From NCBI GenBank assembly GCA_964242415.1, contig CAXTAT010000004.1, forward strand, positions 124,001 to 188,000: 64,000 nt of DNA, written 5' to 3'. The translations under genes were made by a program, and so were the position numbers. The notes beneath the pieces are model-generated. The model was not told the origin of the DNA. It did no database searches and saw only the letters and a list, made by a program, of their open reading frames with translations. This DNA is from DASWOJ01 sp964242415. Its GTDB lineage: Bacteria > Pseudomonadota > Alphaproteobacteria > Acetobacterales > Acetobacteraceae. Shown here one piece after another: positions 9,401 through 16,500 of this stretch (its first letter is position 1; the number at the start of each line of letters is the position of its first letter).

Positions 9401-9848
9401 CCTGCTGGACAGCACCGAGCACGCCGCGCACGAGGGCGGGTTCGCCGCCGCCGCGGCCGGGCTGGGCGGGCACCCGGCCTTGTACCACTTGGACACCTCC
9501 CGCCCCGACGCACCGCGCCCGCGCACGGTGGCAGAGGAGGTGGTGCGCGTCGTGCGCGGCCGGGCGGCCAATCCCGACTGGATCAGGGGCATGATGCGGC
9601 ACGGCTACCGCGGTGCGGCCGAGATCACCCGGTCCGTCGAGGCGCTGCACGGCTTCGCGCGCACCTTGCCGACCCGGTTCGACGCGCAGTTCGACCTGCT
9701 TCATGCGGCAACGCTGGGTGAGCCGGACGTGGACGCCTTCTTGCGCGCCGCCAATCCCGACGCACGGGCGGCGATGGCGGCCCGGTTCGCAGAGGTGCAG
9801 GCAGCCGGCCTGTGGCACCCCCGCCGCAACATGCCGGCCGGCGCATGA
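6411..9848 (+). CDS. cobN: CobN, large subunit of aerobic cobaltochelatase, with in-frame repeat insertion
   Basis: A 1145-residue ATP-dependent Mg/Co-chelatase large subunit (CobN/BchH family), inserting cobalt into hydrogenobyrinic acid a,c-diamide with CobS and CobT (not in the window). Hallmarks include LHPMSVDLYLEQ near the start, HLGTHGSLEWLPGKAVALS and YPFIVNNPGEAAAAKRR in the core, and NPDWIRGMMRHGYRGA at the C-terminal end. Residues about 406-458 (7628-7785) are not CobN sequence: they are the translation of a family B palindromic repeat (PLPPGEGRGEG ... PHPGPLPKGEGE), keeping the frame open. Even with it the protein is somewhat shorter than textbook CobN (about 1,250). The stop overlaps the cobG start (ATGA). 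Confidence 0.93.
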   Translation: MHLLVRDTRALDEDGLPDDLGQTAADLVVLSFSDADLGALAGAWQAMPGAPALRLANLGRLLHPMSVDLYLEQVVAGARCVVVRLLGGLEYWRYGIEEAAALCRDRGIALAVLPGDGRDDPRLAALSTVAPDALARLDACFRHGGPANMTRALRLAAHLAGPAPDDGGLAQPMPQHGVHTLDLGEGRPLAAIVFYRSHLLSADIQPIIAMADALRARGLDVGCIFAASLKAPDCAAWVAATLRAWRPAVVLNATAFSARGDTEVSPLDAPGAPVLQAVLAGSSREAWAASSRGLTQADLAMHVALPELDGRLLTGAVSFKAAEDRVPGLQYARTVHCADLDGVALAADRAAGWARLASTPRAERQVAIVLSDYPGVGGQRGHAVGLDSFASLAAILNDLSSEGYGLLLPLPPGEGRGEGVLAAEPSAASPARTQPGAAEDRACPPPHPGPLPKGEGEAAAVLSQRLCNGQPQPFLSLDDYRRLFLTLPPPVQSAVTAAWGAPDQDPGIASGAFTLRHLRLGNVTVAIQPDRGRPADRRAEYHDPDQVPCHAYIAFHLWLRASLDIHALVHLGTHGSLEWLPGKAVALSSACLPRALLGGLPVIYPFIVNNPGEAAAAKRRLGAVTIGHLTPPLGEGGAHGEARVLERLIDEYAAADGLDRRRTALLRRDVLDRAAAAGLLAESGVGRGATDDDALARLDAYLCDVKDLQVRDGLHVYGRPPPHRDRMLAALRRGSPGAGAADLDRCAAAERAALLAALDGRFVPPGPAGAPTRGRADVLPTGRNLATIDPRGVPTRSAMVLAEKAAAELLRRHLQDHGEYPRSLLIDLWGSATMRTGGEDLALALVLLGARPVWDDGSARVSGFEVLPLALLDRPRVDVTLRISGLFRDAFAGQVALFDGVVRAVAERDEAADFNPLAGVARGLDGAALRRATQRVYGAPSGQYGAGAGPDAGAAWLAASAGAYGRELDGAADPDGLRGRVAAADAFVHQQDHAEADLLDSTEHAAHEGGFAAAAAGLGGHPALYHLDTSRPDAPRPRTVAEEVVRVVRGRAANPDWIRGMMRHGYRGAAEITRSVEALHGFARTLPTRFDAQFDLLHAATLGEPDVDAFLRAANPDARAAMAARFAEVQAAGLWHPRRNMPAGA
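7628..7785. repeat. Family B paired-hairpin repeat, copy 1, inside cobN
   Basis: The left arm contains CCCTCTCCC-tcc-GGGAGAGGG followed by CCGGGGTGAGGG. The right arm is its inverse, with CCCTCACCCCGG then CCCTCTCCC-gaa-GGGAGAGGG. About 75 nt of unrelated sequence separates them. Each arm is a 9-bp hairpin with a 3-nt loop, and the arms also pair with each other. The unit is about 158 bp and sits in frame within the cobN coding sequence. Confidence 0.95.
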
Positions 9849-11023
9849 CGCCGCAGCGTCGCGGCTGGTGCCCCAGCCTGTACGACCCCATGCCGACCGG
9901 CGACGGCCTGCTCGTCCGCGTGAAGCCGCTCGGCGCCCGCCTGGCCGCCCCCGCCGCCCGGGCGCTGGCCGAAGCCGCCGCGCTCTATGGCAACGGCGTG
10001 ATCGAGCTGACCCGGCGCGGCAACCTGCAGGTGCGCGGCCTGCTCCCGGACGCGGTGGCACCGTTCGCCGCGGCGATGGTCGCGGCCGGGCTGGCGGACG
10101 GGGACCCGGAGCGGGAGCGCCGCCGCGTGGTGATCGCGCCATCCCTGGCCGGTGACGACCCCGGCGCGGCGGATGATGGCTTGGCGGAGCGGATCGAGGC
10201 TGCGCTGGCTTATGGCCCGGCGCTCGCGAGCAAGTTCTCTATCGTGGTCGATGCCGGCGGGGTGCTGGCGGGTTGGCCGTTGGCGGCGGACATCCTGGTG
10301 CGGATCGAAGCCGGGCGGCACCGGATCACGCCGGGCGACGGCCCATGCGCCCCGGAGCAAACGGTCAACGAAGTCATCCGCCTCACGACCGAAGCCGCCG
10401 GCAAGCGCCTCTTCCCCCTCTCCCTCCGGGAAAGGGCCGGGGTGAGGGGGCGGGCAAGCACGGACCCTGACCCGGACGAGCTGCTTGCTGCTGACACCGG
10501 CCGCGCACCGCCCCGCAGCCAAGACCCCCTCACCCCGGCCCTTTCCCGGAGGGAGAGGGAGAAGAACGGCTACTACTCCTATCCCGGCACTGACTACGGC
10601 GCCTTGGCGCTTGGCCTGCCCTTGGCCCAGTTGGCCCCGGCAACGCTGCACGCCCTGGCCGCCCTGGCAGACCGCTTCGGCGGTGGCGCGATCCGCACCA
10701 GCCCCTGGCGGGTCCTCCTGCTCGGCCGGGTGTGCGCCGCCGACCTGCCCGCCGCACGCGCCGCCGCCCAAGCCGCCGGCCTGGCGACCGACCCCGACGA
10801 CCCGCGCCTGCAGGTCACGTCCTGCATCGGCAGCCCCGGCTGCGCCAGCGCCACCGTCCCCGCCCGCCAGGACGCGGCCCGTCTGGCGCGGGAGGGCCAC
10901 GGGCCGCTGCACCTGTCCGGCTGCGCCAAAGGCTGTGCTTACCCCGGCGGCGTCCCCGCCATGGTCGGTCACGCCGGCGCCTATACGCTGGTCCACGACT
11001 GGGTGCCGGGCCTGCCCGCATGA
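9845..11023 (+). CDS. cobG: CobG, precorrin-3B synthase, with in-frame repeat insertion
   Basis: A 392-residue sulfite/nitrite-reductase-like monooxygenase, which makes precorrin-3B from precorrin-3A with O2 and so marks the aerobic pathway. The N-terminal half has GNGVIELTRRGNLQVRG. The C-terminal half has the siroheme/[4Fe-4S] cysteines C-x5-C (TSCIGSPGC, near 327-333) and C-x3-C (SGCAKGC, near 359-363). Residues about 189-240 (10408-10566) are encoded by a family B repeat (SLRERAGVRG ... PLTPALSRRERE), placed between the two ferredoxin-like halves. All four cluster cysteines remain, so activity is plausible. Starts and stops are coupled to cobN and cobH by ATGA overlaps. Confidence 0.92.
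   Translation: MTPQRRGWCPSLYDPMPTGDGLLVRVKPLGARLAAPAARALAEAAALYGNGVIELTRRGNLQVRGLLPDAVAPFAAAMVAAGLADGDPERERRRVVIAPSLAGDDPGAADDGLAERIEAALAYGPALASKFSIVVDAGGVLAGWPLAADILVRIEAGRHRITPGDGPCAPEQTVNEVIRLTTEAAGKRLFPLSLRERAGVRGRASTDPDPDELLAADTGRAPPRSQDPLTPALSRREREKNGYYSYPGTDYGALALGLPLAQLAPATLHALAALADRFGGGAIRTSPWRVLLLGRVCAADLPAARAAAQAAGLATDPDDPRLQVTSCIGSPGCASATVPARQDAARLAREGHGPLHLSGCAKGCAYPGGVPAMVGHAGAYTLVHDWVPGLPA
10408..10566. repeat. Family B paired-hairpin repeat, copy 2, inside cobG
   Basis: Same architecture as the copy in cobN: a CCCTCTCCC hairpin arm with GGGGTGAGGG, about 70 nt of spacer, then the inverted arm. The left arm carries one change in its inner hairpin (GGGAAAGGG). Here it is read in a different frame from cobN, giving SLRERAGVRG on the left and PLTPALSRRER on the right, without stops. 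Confidence 0.95.
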
Positions 11024-11649
11024 CCCCGCGCGATTACATCCGCGACGGCGCCACGATTTACGAGCGCTCCTTCGCCACCATACGCGCCGAGGCCGACCTG
11101 TCCCGCTTCACGCCCGACGAGGCCCGGGTCGCCGTCCGCGTCATCCACGCCTGCGGCATCGTCGCCATCACCGAGGACCTGCAGTTCAGCCCCGGCTTCA
11201 CCGCCGCCGCCCGCGCCGCATTGCTGGCCGGGGCGCCGGTGCTGTGCGACGCCAAGATGGTTGCGCACGGCATCACCCGCGCCCGCCTGCCCGCGGGGAA
11301 CGACGTGGTCTGCACCCTGGACGCCCCCGAAACCCCCGGCCTGGCCGCCCGCATCGGCAACACCCGGTCCGCCGCCGCGCTCGACCTGTGGGGGCCGCGG
11401 CTCGGCGGCGCGCTGGTCGCCATCGGCAACGCGCCCACCGCCCTGTTCCACCTGTTGGAACTGCTGGACGCCGGCGCGCCCCCGCCCGCCGCGGTGATCG
11501 GGATGCCCGTCGGCTTCGTCGGCGCAATCGAGAGCAAGCAGGCCCTGGCCGCCGATGGCCGCGTGCCGTTCGCCACCGTGCACGGCCGCCGCGGCGGCAG
11601 CGCCATGACCGTCGCCGCCGTGAACGCCCTGGCCAGCGAACGCGAGTGA
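11020..11649 (+). CDS. cobH: CobH, precorrin-8X methylmutase
   Basis: A 209-residue CobH/CbiC enzyme moving the C11 methyl to C12 to give hydrogenobyrinic acid. The conserved catalytic histidine appears as H43 in VIHACGIVAI, the same position known from the Pseudomonas denitrificans enzyme. ITEDLQFSPG, GAPVLCDAKMVAHGITR and PVGFVGAIESK are further family hallmarks. The start ATG at 11020 overlaps the cobG stop. Confidence 0.96.
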   Translation: MTPRDYIRDGATIYERSFATIRAEADLSRFTPDEARVAVRVIHACGIVAITEDLQFSPGFTAAARAALLAGAPVLCDAKMVAHGITRARLPAGNDVVCTLDAPETPGLAARIGNTRSAAALDLWGPRLGGALVAIGNAPTALFHLLELLDAGAPPPAAVIGMPVGFVGAIESKQALAADGRVPFATVHGRRGGSAMTVAAVNALASERE

Positions 11650-11656
11650 CCCGGCG

Positions 11657-12385
11657 GTGACCGCAGGCACCCTCCACATCGTCGGCATGGGACCCGGCGA
11701 CCCCGAGCTGCTCACCCTGAAGGCCGCCCGCGTGCTGGGGACCACCCCGGTGGTCGCGTACTTCGCCAAGCGCGGACGGGTGGGCCACGCCCGCAGCATC
11801 GCAGCCGGATACCTGCATCCCGAGGTGGAGGAGCTGCGGTTCGAGTACCCCTACACCACCGAAATCGACGTGGACGACCCCCGCTATGCCGCCGGTATCC
11901 GCGCCTTCTACGAGGCATCGGCCGGCGCGGCGGCGGAACGGCTGCACGCGGGCCAGGACGTGGCGCTGCTGTGCGAGGGCGACCCGTTCTTCTACGGCTC
12001 CGCCATGTACCTGTTCGACCGCCTGGCGCCGGGCCACCCGACCGAGGTCATCCCGGGCATCACCGCCATGAGCGGCTGCTGGGCGCAGGCGCGCACGCCG
12101 ATGACGCACGGCGACGACGTGCTGCAAGTGCTGCCCGGCACCATGGAGGCCGGCGCCCTGGCCGCGCGGCTGGCCGGGGGCGACGCCGCCGTCATCATGA
12201 AGGTCGGGCGCAATATGGCGAAGATACGCGCCGCCCTGGCCCACGCCCACCTGCTGGACCGTGCCATCCTGGTCGAGCGCGGCACCATGGCCGGCACCCG
12301 CACCGCGCGCCTGGCGGATCACCCGGACGGCCCGGCGCCCTACTTTTCCCTGGTGCTGGTCCCCGGCCGGCAGCGGGTGCGATGA
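11657..12385 (+). CDS. cobI: CobI, precorrin-2 C20-methyltransferase
   Basis: A 242-residue SAM-dependent tetrapyrrole methylase, adding the C20 methyl to precorrin-2. It shows GMGPGDPELLTLKAARVL at the N-terminus, YFAKRGRVGHARSIA, LCEGDPFFYGS and EVIPGITAMSGC, as expected for CobI/CbiL. The start is GTG at 11657, seven bases after the cobH stop, and the ORF opens at this codon. The stop overlaps the cobJ ATG by 4 nt. Confidence 0.95.
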   Translation: MTAGTLHIVGMGPGDPELLTLKAARVLGTTPVVAYFAKRGRVGHARSIAAGYLHPEVEELRFEYPYTTEIDVDDPRYAAGIRAFYEASAGAAAERLHAGQDVALLCEGDPFFYGSAMYLFDRLAPGHPTEVIPGITAMSGCWAQARTPMTHGDDVLQVLPGTMEAGALAARLAGGDAAVIMKVGRNMAKIRAALAHAHLLDRAILVERGTMAGTRTARLADHPDGPAPYFSLVLVPGRQRVR

Positions 12386-13143
12386 CCGGCTGCGTCCTGA
12401 TCGTCGGCCTCGGCCCCGGTGACGCCGCGATGCAGACGCCGCAGGCCGCGGACGCGCTGGCCGGGGCGACCGACCTGGTGGGCTATGCGACCTACTTGGA
12501 CCGCGTGCCGCCGCGTCCCGGCCAGGTCCGGCACGCCTCGGACAACCGGGTGGAGCTGGACCGCGCCCGCCATGCCCTGCGGCTGGCCGAGGGCGGCGCC
12601 CGCGTGGCCGTGGTATCGTCCGGCGACGCCGGGGTGTTCGCCATGGCCAGCGCGGTGTTCGAGGCAGTGGAACACGGCGACCCCGGCTGGCGCGACTTGG
12701 ATGTGCAGGTGGTGCCGGGCATCAGCGCCATGTTCGCCGCCGCCGCCCGGCTGGGGGCGCCGCTGGGGCATGATTTTTGCGCGATCTCGCTGTCCGACAA
12801 CCTGAAGCCGTTCCCCGTCGTACTGCACCGGCTGACGGCGGCGGCAGGGGCCGGCTTCGTGGTCGCGCTGTATAATGCGGCGTCGCGCGCCAGGCCGTGG
12901 CAGCTTGGCGCGGCGCTCGACGCCGTGCGGGCCATCTTGCCGCCGGACACCCCCGTCGTGTTCGCAACGGCGATCAGCCGTGCGGACGAGGGCATCGAGG
13001 TCACCACCCTGCGCGACGCTGACCCGGCCCGGGCGGACATGCGGACCCTGGTGCTGATCGGCTCCGCGGCCACGCGCCGGATCGAGCGGCCGGGACGGCA
13101 GCCCTGGCTCTACTCCCCCCGCTCGCACGCGGCGGCGCGGTGA
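12382..13143 (+). CDS. cobJ: CobJ, precorrin-3B C17-methyltransferase
   Basis: A 253-residue tetrapyrrole methylase that methylates C17 with ring contraction. Motifs are GLGPGDAAMQTPQA, DLVGYATYLDRV (the CobJ-specific GY.tY), VVSSGDAGVFAMAS, VVPGISAMFAAAARLGAPLGHD and CAISLSDNLKPF. It is the last gene of the riboswitch-led run. Its 3' end overlaps the convergent cobK by 34 bp. Confidence 0.95.
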   Translation: MTGCVLIVGLGPGDAAMQTPQAADALAGATDLVGYATYLDRVPPRPGQVRHASDNRVELDRARHALRLAEGGARVAVVSSGDAGVFAMASAVFEAVEHGDPGWRDLDVQVVPGISAMFAAAARLGAPLGHDFCAISLSDNLKPFPVVLHRLTAAAGAGFVVALYNAASRARPWQLGAALDAVRAILPPDTPVVFATAISRADEGIEVTTLRDADPARADMRTLVLIGSAATRRIERPGRQPWLYSPRSHAAAR

Positions 13144-13865
13144 TGCAGCCAGGCCAGCGCCGCCGCGGCGTCGGGCACGGTTCCGGCCGGGCTGGGCGGG
13201 CGCTCGACCATGACCACCGCCAATCCCAGCGCACGCGCCGCGGCCAGCTTGCCGGCCGTTGCGGACCCGCCGGAGTTCTTGGTCACGACGACCTCGATGC
13301 GCTCCGCCGCGAGCAGTCCCAATTCATCCGTCTCCCTGAACGGCCCGCGTGCGGTCAGGGTCCGTGCGCCCCGCGGCAACAGGCCGGCCGGCGGCGGATC
13401 GACGCTGCGGACCAGGTAGTCGTGCCATGGCGCGGCGGCGAACGGCGCCAGCTCTTGCTGCCCGACGGTGAGCAGCACGCGGCGCGGCGCCGGTCCCAGG
13501 GCCGCCGCCGCCGCCGCCATGTCGGGAACGGTGGTCCACCTATCGCCCGGCGCCACAGCCCAGGCCGGGCGCAGGACGGCCAGCAACGGCACCCCGGCCA
13601 GGGCGGCAGCAACGGCGGCATTACGGCTGATCTGCGCGGCGAAGGGATGCGTCGCATCGAGCAGCGCCTGCACCGCATGTTCGGCCAGGTAAGCAGCCAG
13701 CCCCGCAGCCCCGCCGAAGCCGCCGCTGCGCCAGGGCACCGGCGGCGGCACCGGCGCACGCGTCCGCCCGGCCAGGGACAGCACCGGCCGGAACCGCGCA
13801 TCGCCAACCAGGCCGCGGGCGATGGCCGACGCCTCGGTGGTGCCTCCCAGGATCAGCACGTTCAT
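13110..13865 (-). CDS. cobK: CobK, precorrin-6A reductase
   Basis: A 251-residue NADPH-dependent reductase converting precorrin-6A to precorrin-6B. Seen are the N-terminal ILGGTTEASAIARGL, the LLDATHPFAAQIS block and TKNSGGSATAGKL, all typical of CobK/CbiJ. The ATG at 13863-13865 is chosen over longer in-frame options because the family begins at MxxLILGGT. It is the only gene of the cobI-cobM run on the minus strand. The starts of cobK and cobL are only 14 bp apart, so two divergent promoters must be compressed there or lie inside the genes. Confidence 0.95.
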   Translation of the reverse strand: MNVLILGGTTEASAIARGLVGDARFRPVLSLAGRTRAPVPPPVPWRSGGFGGAAGLAAYLAEHAVQALLDATHPFAAQISRNAAVAAALAGVPLLAVLRPAWAVAPGDRWTTVPDMAAAAAALGPAPRRVLLTVGQQELAPFAAAPWHDYLVRSVDPPPAGLLPRGARTLTARGPFRETDELGLLAAERIEVVVTKNSGGSATAGKLAAARALGLAVVMVERPPSPAGTVPDAAAALAWLHHRAAACERGE

Positions 13866-13879
13866 CGGCAGGGGATGCC

Positions 13880-15082
13880 ATGAACCCGCCCTGGCTGGCC
13901 ATCCTCGGCATCGGCGAGGACGGCGCGTTGACTCCCGCGGCGGAGGCTCTGCTGGCGAACGCCGTGCTCGTGATCGGCGGAGAGCGCCATCTGGCCCTGG
14001 CCGACAGGCTGATCCGCGGGGAGCGCAGCACCTGGTCCAGCCCGATGGACGGCACATTGGCGCAGATCGCCGCCCGGCGTCCCGCCCCGGTCGCCGTGCT
14101 GGCGTCGGGCGACCCGTACTGGTTCGGCGCCGGCGCCACCCTGGCCCGGCATGTGCTGGCGGCGGAAACCCAGTGCATCCCCGCCCCATCCGCCTTCACC
14201 CTGGCCTGCGCGGCGCTCGGCTGGGCGTTGCAGGACTGCGTGACGCTGTCGTTCTGCGGCCGGGGGTTCGGACCGCTGCTGCCGGCCCTGCAGCCCGGCG
14301 CGCGCATTCTGGCGCTGTCGGCCGATGTAGGCACGCCGGCCGCCGTCGCCGCCCTGGTCACGGATCGCGGCTTCGGCCCATCGCGGCTGTGGGTGCTGGA
14401 GGCGTTGGGCGGCGCCAGCCACCGCGTCCGTGCCAGCAGTGCCGCCGGGTTCGACGTGGAGGAGGTACATCCGCTCAACATGGTCGCCATCGAGGTTGCG
14501 GCGGCACCCGGCGCGCAAGTTATCCCCCTCGCCTCCGGCCTGCCGGACGAGATGTTCGAGCATGACGGCCAGATTACGAAGCGGGAAATCCGCGCTGTCA
14601 CGCTGTCCACCCTGGCGCCGCGGCGCGGGCAGGTGCTGTGGGATGTCGGCTGCGGCTCCGGCTCGGTCGGGATCGAGTGGTGCCTACGCCATCCCGCCAA
14701 CCACGCCATCGGCATCGACGGCAGCCGCGACCGCGCCGCCCGGGCCAGGCGCAACGCCGCGGCGCTCGGCACGGCGCTGCAGGTGGTCGATGGCTCGGCG
14801 CCGGATGCGCTGGCCCGCCTGCCGCAGCCCGATGCCGTGTTCATCGGCGGCGGCGCGGCCGACCCCGGCGTGATCGACGCCGCCTGGGCCGCCCTGCCGC
14901 CCGATGGCCGCCTGGTGGCCAACGCCGTCACCATCGAGACGGAGGCGGCACTGCTCGCGGCCCGCGCCCGCCTGGGCGGCACGCTGACGCGGCTTTCCGT
15001 TGAACGCCTGGACCGCATCGGCGGCATGCACGGCTACCGTCCGGCCATGACCGTCACGCAATGGCTGGCGGTGAAGCCGTGA
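13880..15082 (+). CDS. cobL: CobL, precorrin-6Y C5,15-methyltransferase (decarboxylating)
   Basis: A 400-residue fusion of the CbiE- and CbiT-like halves, methylating C5 and C15 and decarboxylating the C12 acetate. The N-terminal tetrapyrrole-methylase half has GIGEDGALTPAA, VIGGERHL and VLASGDPYWFGAG. The C-terminal Rossmann half has WDVGCGSGSVGIEW (SAM loop) and AVFIGGGAADPGV. Normal length. The stop TGA (15080-15082) overlaps the GTG of cobE. Confidence 0.96.
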   Translation: MNPPWLAILGIGEDGALTPAAEALLANAVLVIGGERHLALADRLIRGERSTWSSPMDGTLAQIAARRPAPVAVLASGDPYWFGAGATLARHVLAAETQCIPAPSAFTLACAALGWALQDCVTLSFCGRGFGPLLPALQPGARILALSADVGTPAAVAALVTDRGFGPSRLWVLEALGGASHRVRASSAAGFDVEEVHPLNMVAIEVAAAPGAQVIPLASGLPDEMFEHDGQITKREIRAVTLSTLAPRRGQVLWDVGCGSGSVGIEWCLRHPANHAIGIDGSRDRAARARRNAAALGTALQVVDGSAPDALARLPQPDAVFIGGGAADPGVIDAAWAALPPDGRLVANAVTIETEAALLAARARLGGTLTRLSVERLDRIGGMHGYRPAMTVTQWLAVKP

Positions 15083-15438
15083 TCGTCGCCGGCGTCGGGT
15101 GCCGTGCGGGCTGCTCGGCCGAGGACTTGGCCGGGGTGGTGCGGCTGGCGGCCGTCACCGCCGGGCGGGCTGTCGCAGCCATGGCCGCACCTGGGTTCAA
15201 GCAGCACGAACCCGGATTGCACGGGGCCGCCCGCCTCCTCGGCCTGCCGCTGGTGTTCGTCGATCTGGCGGCGCTGCAGGCGGTGCAGCCGCGTTGCCCG
15301 ACCCGGTCTGGCATCGCCGAGCGCACCACCGGCGTGGCGTCCGTGGCGGAAGGGGCCGCGCTGGCGGCGTCCGGCGGGCGGCTGCTGCTGGCGCGGATCA
15401 GCCTGGGCGGCGCGACCTGTGCGCTGGCGGGGCCATGA
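15079..15438 (+). CDS. cobE: CobE / CbiG C-terminal-like cobalamin protein
   Basis: A 119-residue CobE-type protein (family of the CbiG C-terminal domain). It opens VAGVGCRAGCSAEDL, and contains GRLLLARISLGGATCALA at its end. CobE binds a pathway intermediate; its exact role is not settled. The GTG at 15079 is chosen because it forms the same GTGA overlap seen elsewhere in the cluster. An in-frame ATG at 15061 would add six residues inside cobL. The stop overlaps the cobM ATG. Confidence 0.88.
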   Translation: MIVAGVGCRAGCSAEDLAGVVRLAAVTAGRAVAAMAAPGFKQHEPGLHGAARLLGLPLVFVDLAALQAVQPRCPTRSGIAERTTGVASVAEGAALAASGGRLLLARISLGGATCALAGP

Positions 15439-16199
15439 CGGTCCACTTCATCGGCGCCGGGCCGGGGGCGGCCGACCTGATCACCCTGCGCGGGCGCGAC
15501 CTGCTGGCGGCCTGCCCGGTGTGCCTGTATGCCGGCTCCATCGTGCCGAAGGCGCTGCTGGCGCACTGCCCGCCGGACGCGCGCCTGGTCGATACCGCGC
15601 CGCTGTCGCTGGACGGGATCGAGGCCGAGTTCACCGCCGCCGCACGCGCCGGGCAGGACGTGGCCCGGCTGCACTCGGGCGACCTGTCGATCTACAGCGC
15701 CGTCGCCGAGCAGGTGCGCCGGCTGGACCGCCTCGGCATCCCCTACACGCTGACCCCTGGGGTCCCCGCCTTCTCCGCTGCCGCGGCCGCGCTGGGGTGC
15801 GAGCTGACGGTGCCGGAGGTGGCGCAGAGCGTGGTGCTGACACGGATGCCGGGCCGCGCCTCCGCCATGCCGGCTGGCGAGACCCTGGCCGCGTTTGCCG
15901 CGACCGGCGCCACGCTGGCCATCCACCTGGCGGTGCAGCAGTTGGCCGGGATCGTCGCCACGCTGACACCGTTCTACGGACCCGGGTGCCCAGCGGCAGT
16001 CGTGGTGCGCGCCACCTGGCCCGATGAGGTGCTGCTGCGCGGCACGCTGGCCACGTTGGAGGCGCAATTGGCCGCCGCTCCCGCCGAGCGCACGGCGCTG
16101 GTCCTGGTCGGCCCGGCCCTGGCCGCCGCCGGGTTCCGGGACAGCGCACTTTACAGTGCGGACTATGCCCGCCAGTTCAGGGGGCTGCCCGATGGCTGA
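15435..16199 (+). CDS. cobM: CobM, precorrin-4 C11-methyltransferase
   Basis: A 254-residue tetrapyrrole methylase of the CobM/CbiF type. It has FIGAGPGAADLITLRG, YAGSIVPKALLAHCP (CobM-specific), RLHSGDLSIYSAVAEQ, TPGVPAFSAAAAALG and LTVPEVAQSVVLTRMPGRAS. The ATG at 15435 overlaps the cobE stop. It ends the cobL-cobE-cobM run and is followed by a repeat-containing gap. Confidence 0.96.
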   Translation: MTVHFIGAGPGAADLITLRGRDLLAACPVCLYAGSIVPKALLAHCPPDARLVDTAPLSLDGIEAEFTAAARAGQDVARLHSGDLSIYSAVAEQVRRLDRLGIPYTLTPGVPAFSAAAAALGCELTVPEVAQSVVLTRMPGRASAMPAGETLAAFAATGATLAIHLAVQQLAGIVATLTPFYGPGCPAAVVVRATWPDEVLLRGTLATLEAQLAAAPAERTALVLVGPALAAAGFRDSALYSADYARQFRGLPDG

Positions 16200-16264
16200 C
16201 GCGGCAGGCTTGCCACTGCGGGGAGCGAGGCAACGCGGCGATCCGAGGGCACCATGGCGTGACT

Positions 16265-16406
16265 TCTTCCTCTCCCCCCGGGAGAGGGTCGGGGTGAGGG
16301 GGTCTTGCAGCACGGACGCTAGTTGCTTGCGGAGCGGTCCTTCTGCCGGATGGCGCCGTGCTTGCCCGCCCCCTCACCCCGGCCCTCTCCCGAAGGGAAA
16401 GGGAGT
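16265..16406. repeat. Family B paired-hairpin repeat, copy 3 (gap between cobM and cbiD)
   Basis: This fills most of the 301-bp gap between the convergent ends of cobM and cbiD. The left arm holds CTCTCC/GGAGAG with GGGGTGAGGGGG, and the right arm CCCCTCACCCCGG with CTCTCCC/GGGAAAG. Arm sequences match the other copies with a few changes. Here it could act as a bidirectional terminator. Nothing else was recognised in 16200-16500. Confidence 0.93.
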
Positions 16407-16500
16407 CAGTGCGGCTCTTGCAGTGATCCTGGCCTCTCGGATCGCCGCGCCGGGGCCGGCGTGCGATAGCGACTGCTTGTCGGCGGCGCCGGCTGCCAGG

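Noticed and set aside
8196..10142. Long minus-strand frame opposite cobN/cobG
   Set aside because: Repetitive Arg/Gly/His/Gln-rich translation with no domain; it is the antisense of clearly real genes in GC-rich DNA.
7628..10566. cobN and cobG as pseudogenes
   Set aside because: The repeat insertions keep the frame, conserved motifs continue on both sides, and the genes retain coupled starts and stops.
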